A stretch of 5,742 nt of DNA from CAZXYF01 sp964644705 (GTDB lineage: Bacteria > Planctomycetota > Brocadiia > SM23-32), in contig CAZXYF010000200.1 in assembly GCA_964644705.1 (NCBI GenBank), forward strand, positions 1-5,742, read 5' to 3'. Below, piece by piece: positions 5,556-5,742 of this stretch. The notes beneath the pieces were generated by a model. The model made no database searches and was not told where the DNA came from. It saw only the letters and a program-made list of their open reading frames with translations. Both the position numbers and the translations under genes were made by a program. Numbering within the stretch: position 1 is the first letter of the stretch; each line of letters begins with the position of its first letter.

Positions 5556-5742
5556 GCGCGATGAACGGGAAAACTGACTCTGTCTGCAGACTACCTGAGC
5601 AAAAAGCTGTTTTCAATATGGAAAAAGCGGAAATTGCTAATCCGTGCGGCGGTCAACGGAAATAATTCTCCTGGTCCAGTCGGTCCGCCTTTTCGTGATG
5701 CTCCGTCGTTTCTGTCGGTCCTGTGTTACCCCGGTATTTTAC
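5556..5742. other. Leader and upstream region of the pcm operon, no gene seen
   Basis: No convincing coding region is visible here. It should hold the promoter of the minus-strand pair, but no clear -10/-35 set stands out; TTGACC at 5654-5649 is a good -35 hexamer without a fitting -10 at normal spacing. It contains a perfect palindrome GTCTGCAGAC (5582-5591) and two direct copies of GTCGGTCC (5679-5686 and 5714-5721) whose starts are 35 bases apart, any of which could be regulatory. Confidence 0.4.

Noticed and set aside
5641..5660. TCCGT/ACGGA hairpin as a terminator for a gene off the right edge
   Set aside because: The stem is only 5 bp with a 10-base loop and no adjacent T tract in the minus direction.

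Overview
This window looks like chromosomal DNA from a Gram-negative bacterium. Hand counts of single 60-base lines give roughly 60-70% G+C in the minus-strand genes and about 42% in the one plus-strand gene. A lipobox lipoprotein and Shine-Dalgarno-led starts fit a diderm bacterium. The membrane-embedded spermidine-synthase-like family seen here is, from general knowledge, frequent in Planctomycetes/Verrucomicrobia/Lentisphaerae-type bacteria and deltaproteobacteria-like lineages. That placement is only a guess.

Layout: bases 8-136 hold a GC-rich imperfect inverted repeat made of two copies of a small REP-like palindrome in opposite orientation (REPIN/MITE-like). A plus-strand gene (244-855) follows, encoding a small, very acidic lipoprotein with six EF-hand calcium-binding loops. 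A possible extended -10 promoter lies just upstream and a strong intrinsic terminator (890-924) lies just downstream. The remaining three genes are on the minus strand and converge on it. Read in their own direction they are: a membrane-anchored protein-L-isoaspartate O-methyltransferase (5537-4587); an 832-residue polytopic membrane protein with a central spermidine-synthase/methyltransferase-like domain (4590-2092); and an AEC (auxin efflux carrier) family permease (1933-1004).

The first two minus-strand genes overlap by 4 bases (ATGA), and a perfect AGGAGG precedes the second, so they are almost certainly co-transcribed and translationally coupled. Both products carry class I AdoMet-fold domains attached to the membrane. 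The pair suggests a membrane-associated job in protein repair or small-molecule modification, but the second protein lacks the usual AdoMet-binding and polyamine-catalytic signatures, so its activity is open. The AEC gene lies 158 bases beyond, apparently with its own extended -10 promoter and no clear Shine-Dalgarno, and may be an independent unit.

No rRNA, tRNA, CRISPR array, transposase or phage gene was seen. The most unusual items are the REP-doublet element, the two-triplet EF-hand lipoprotein, and the coupled pair of membrane-tethered AdoMet-fold proteins.
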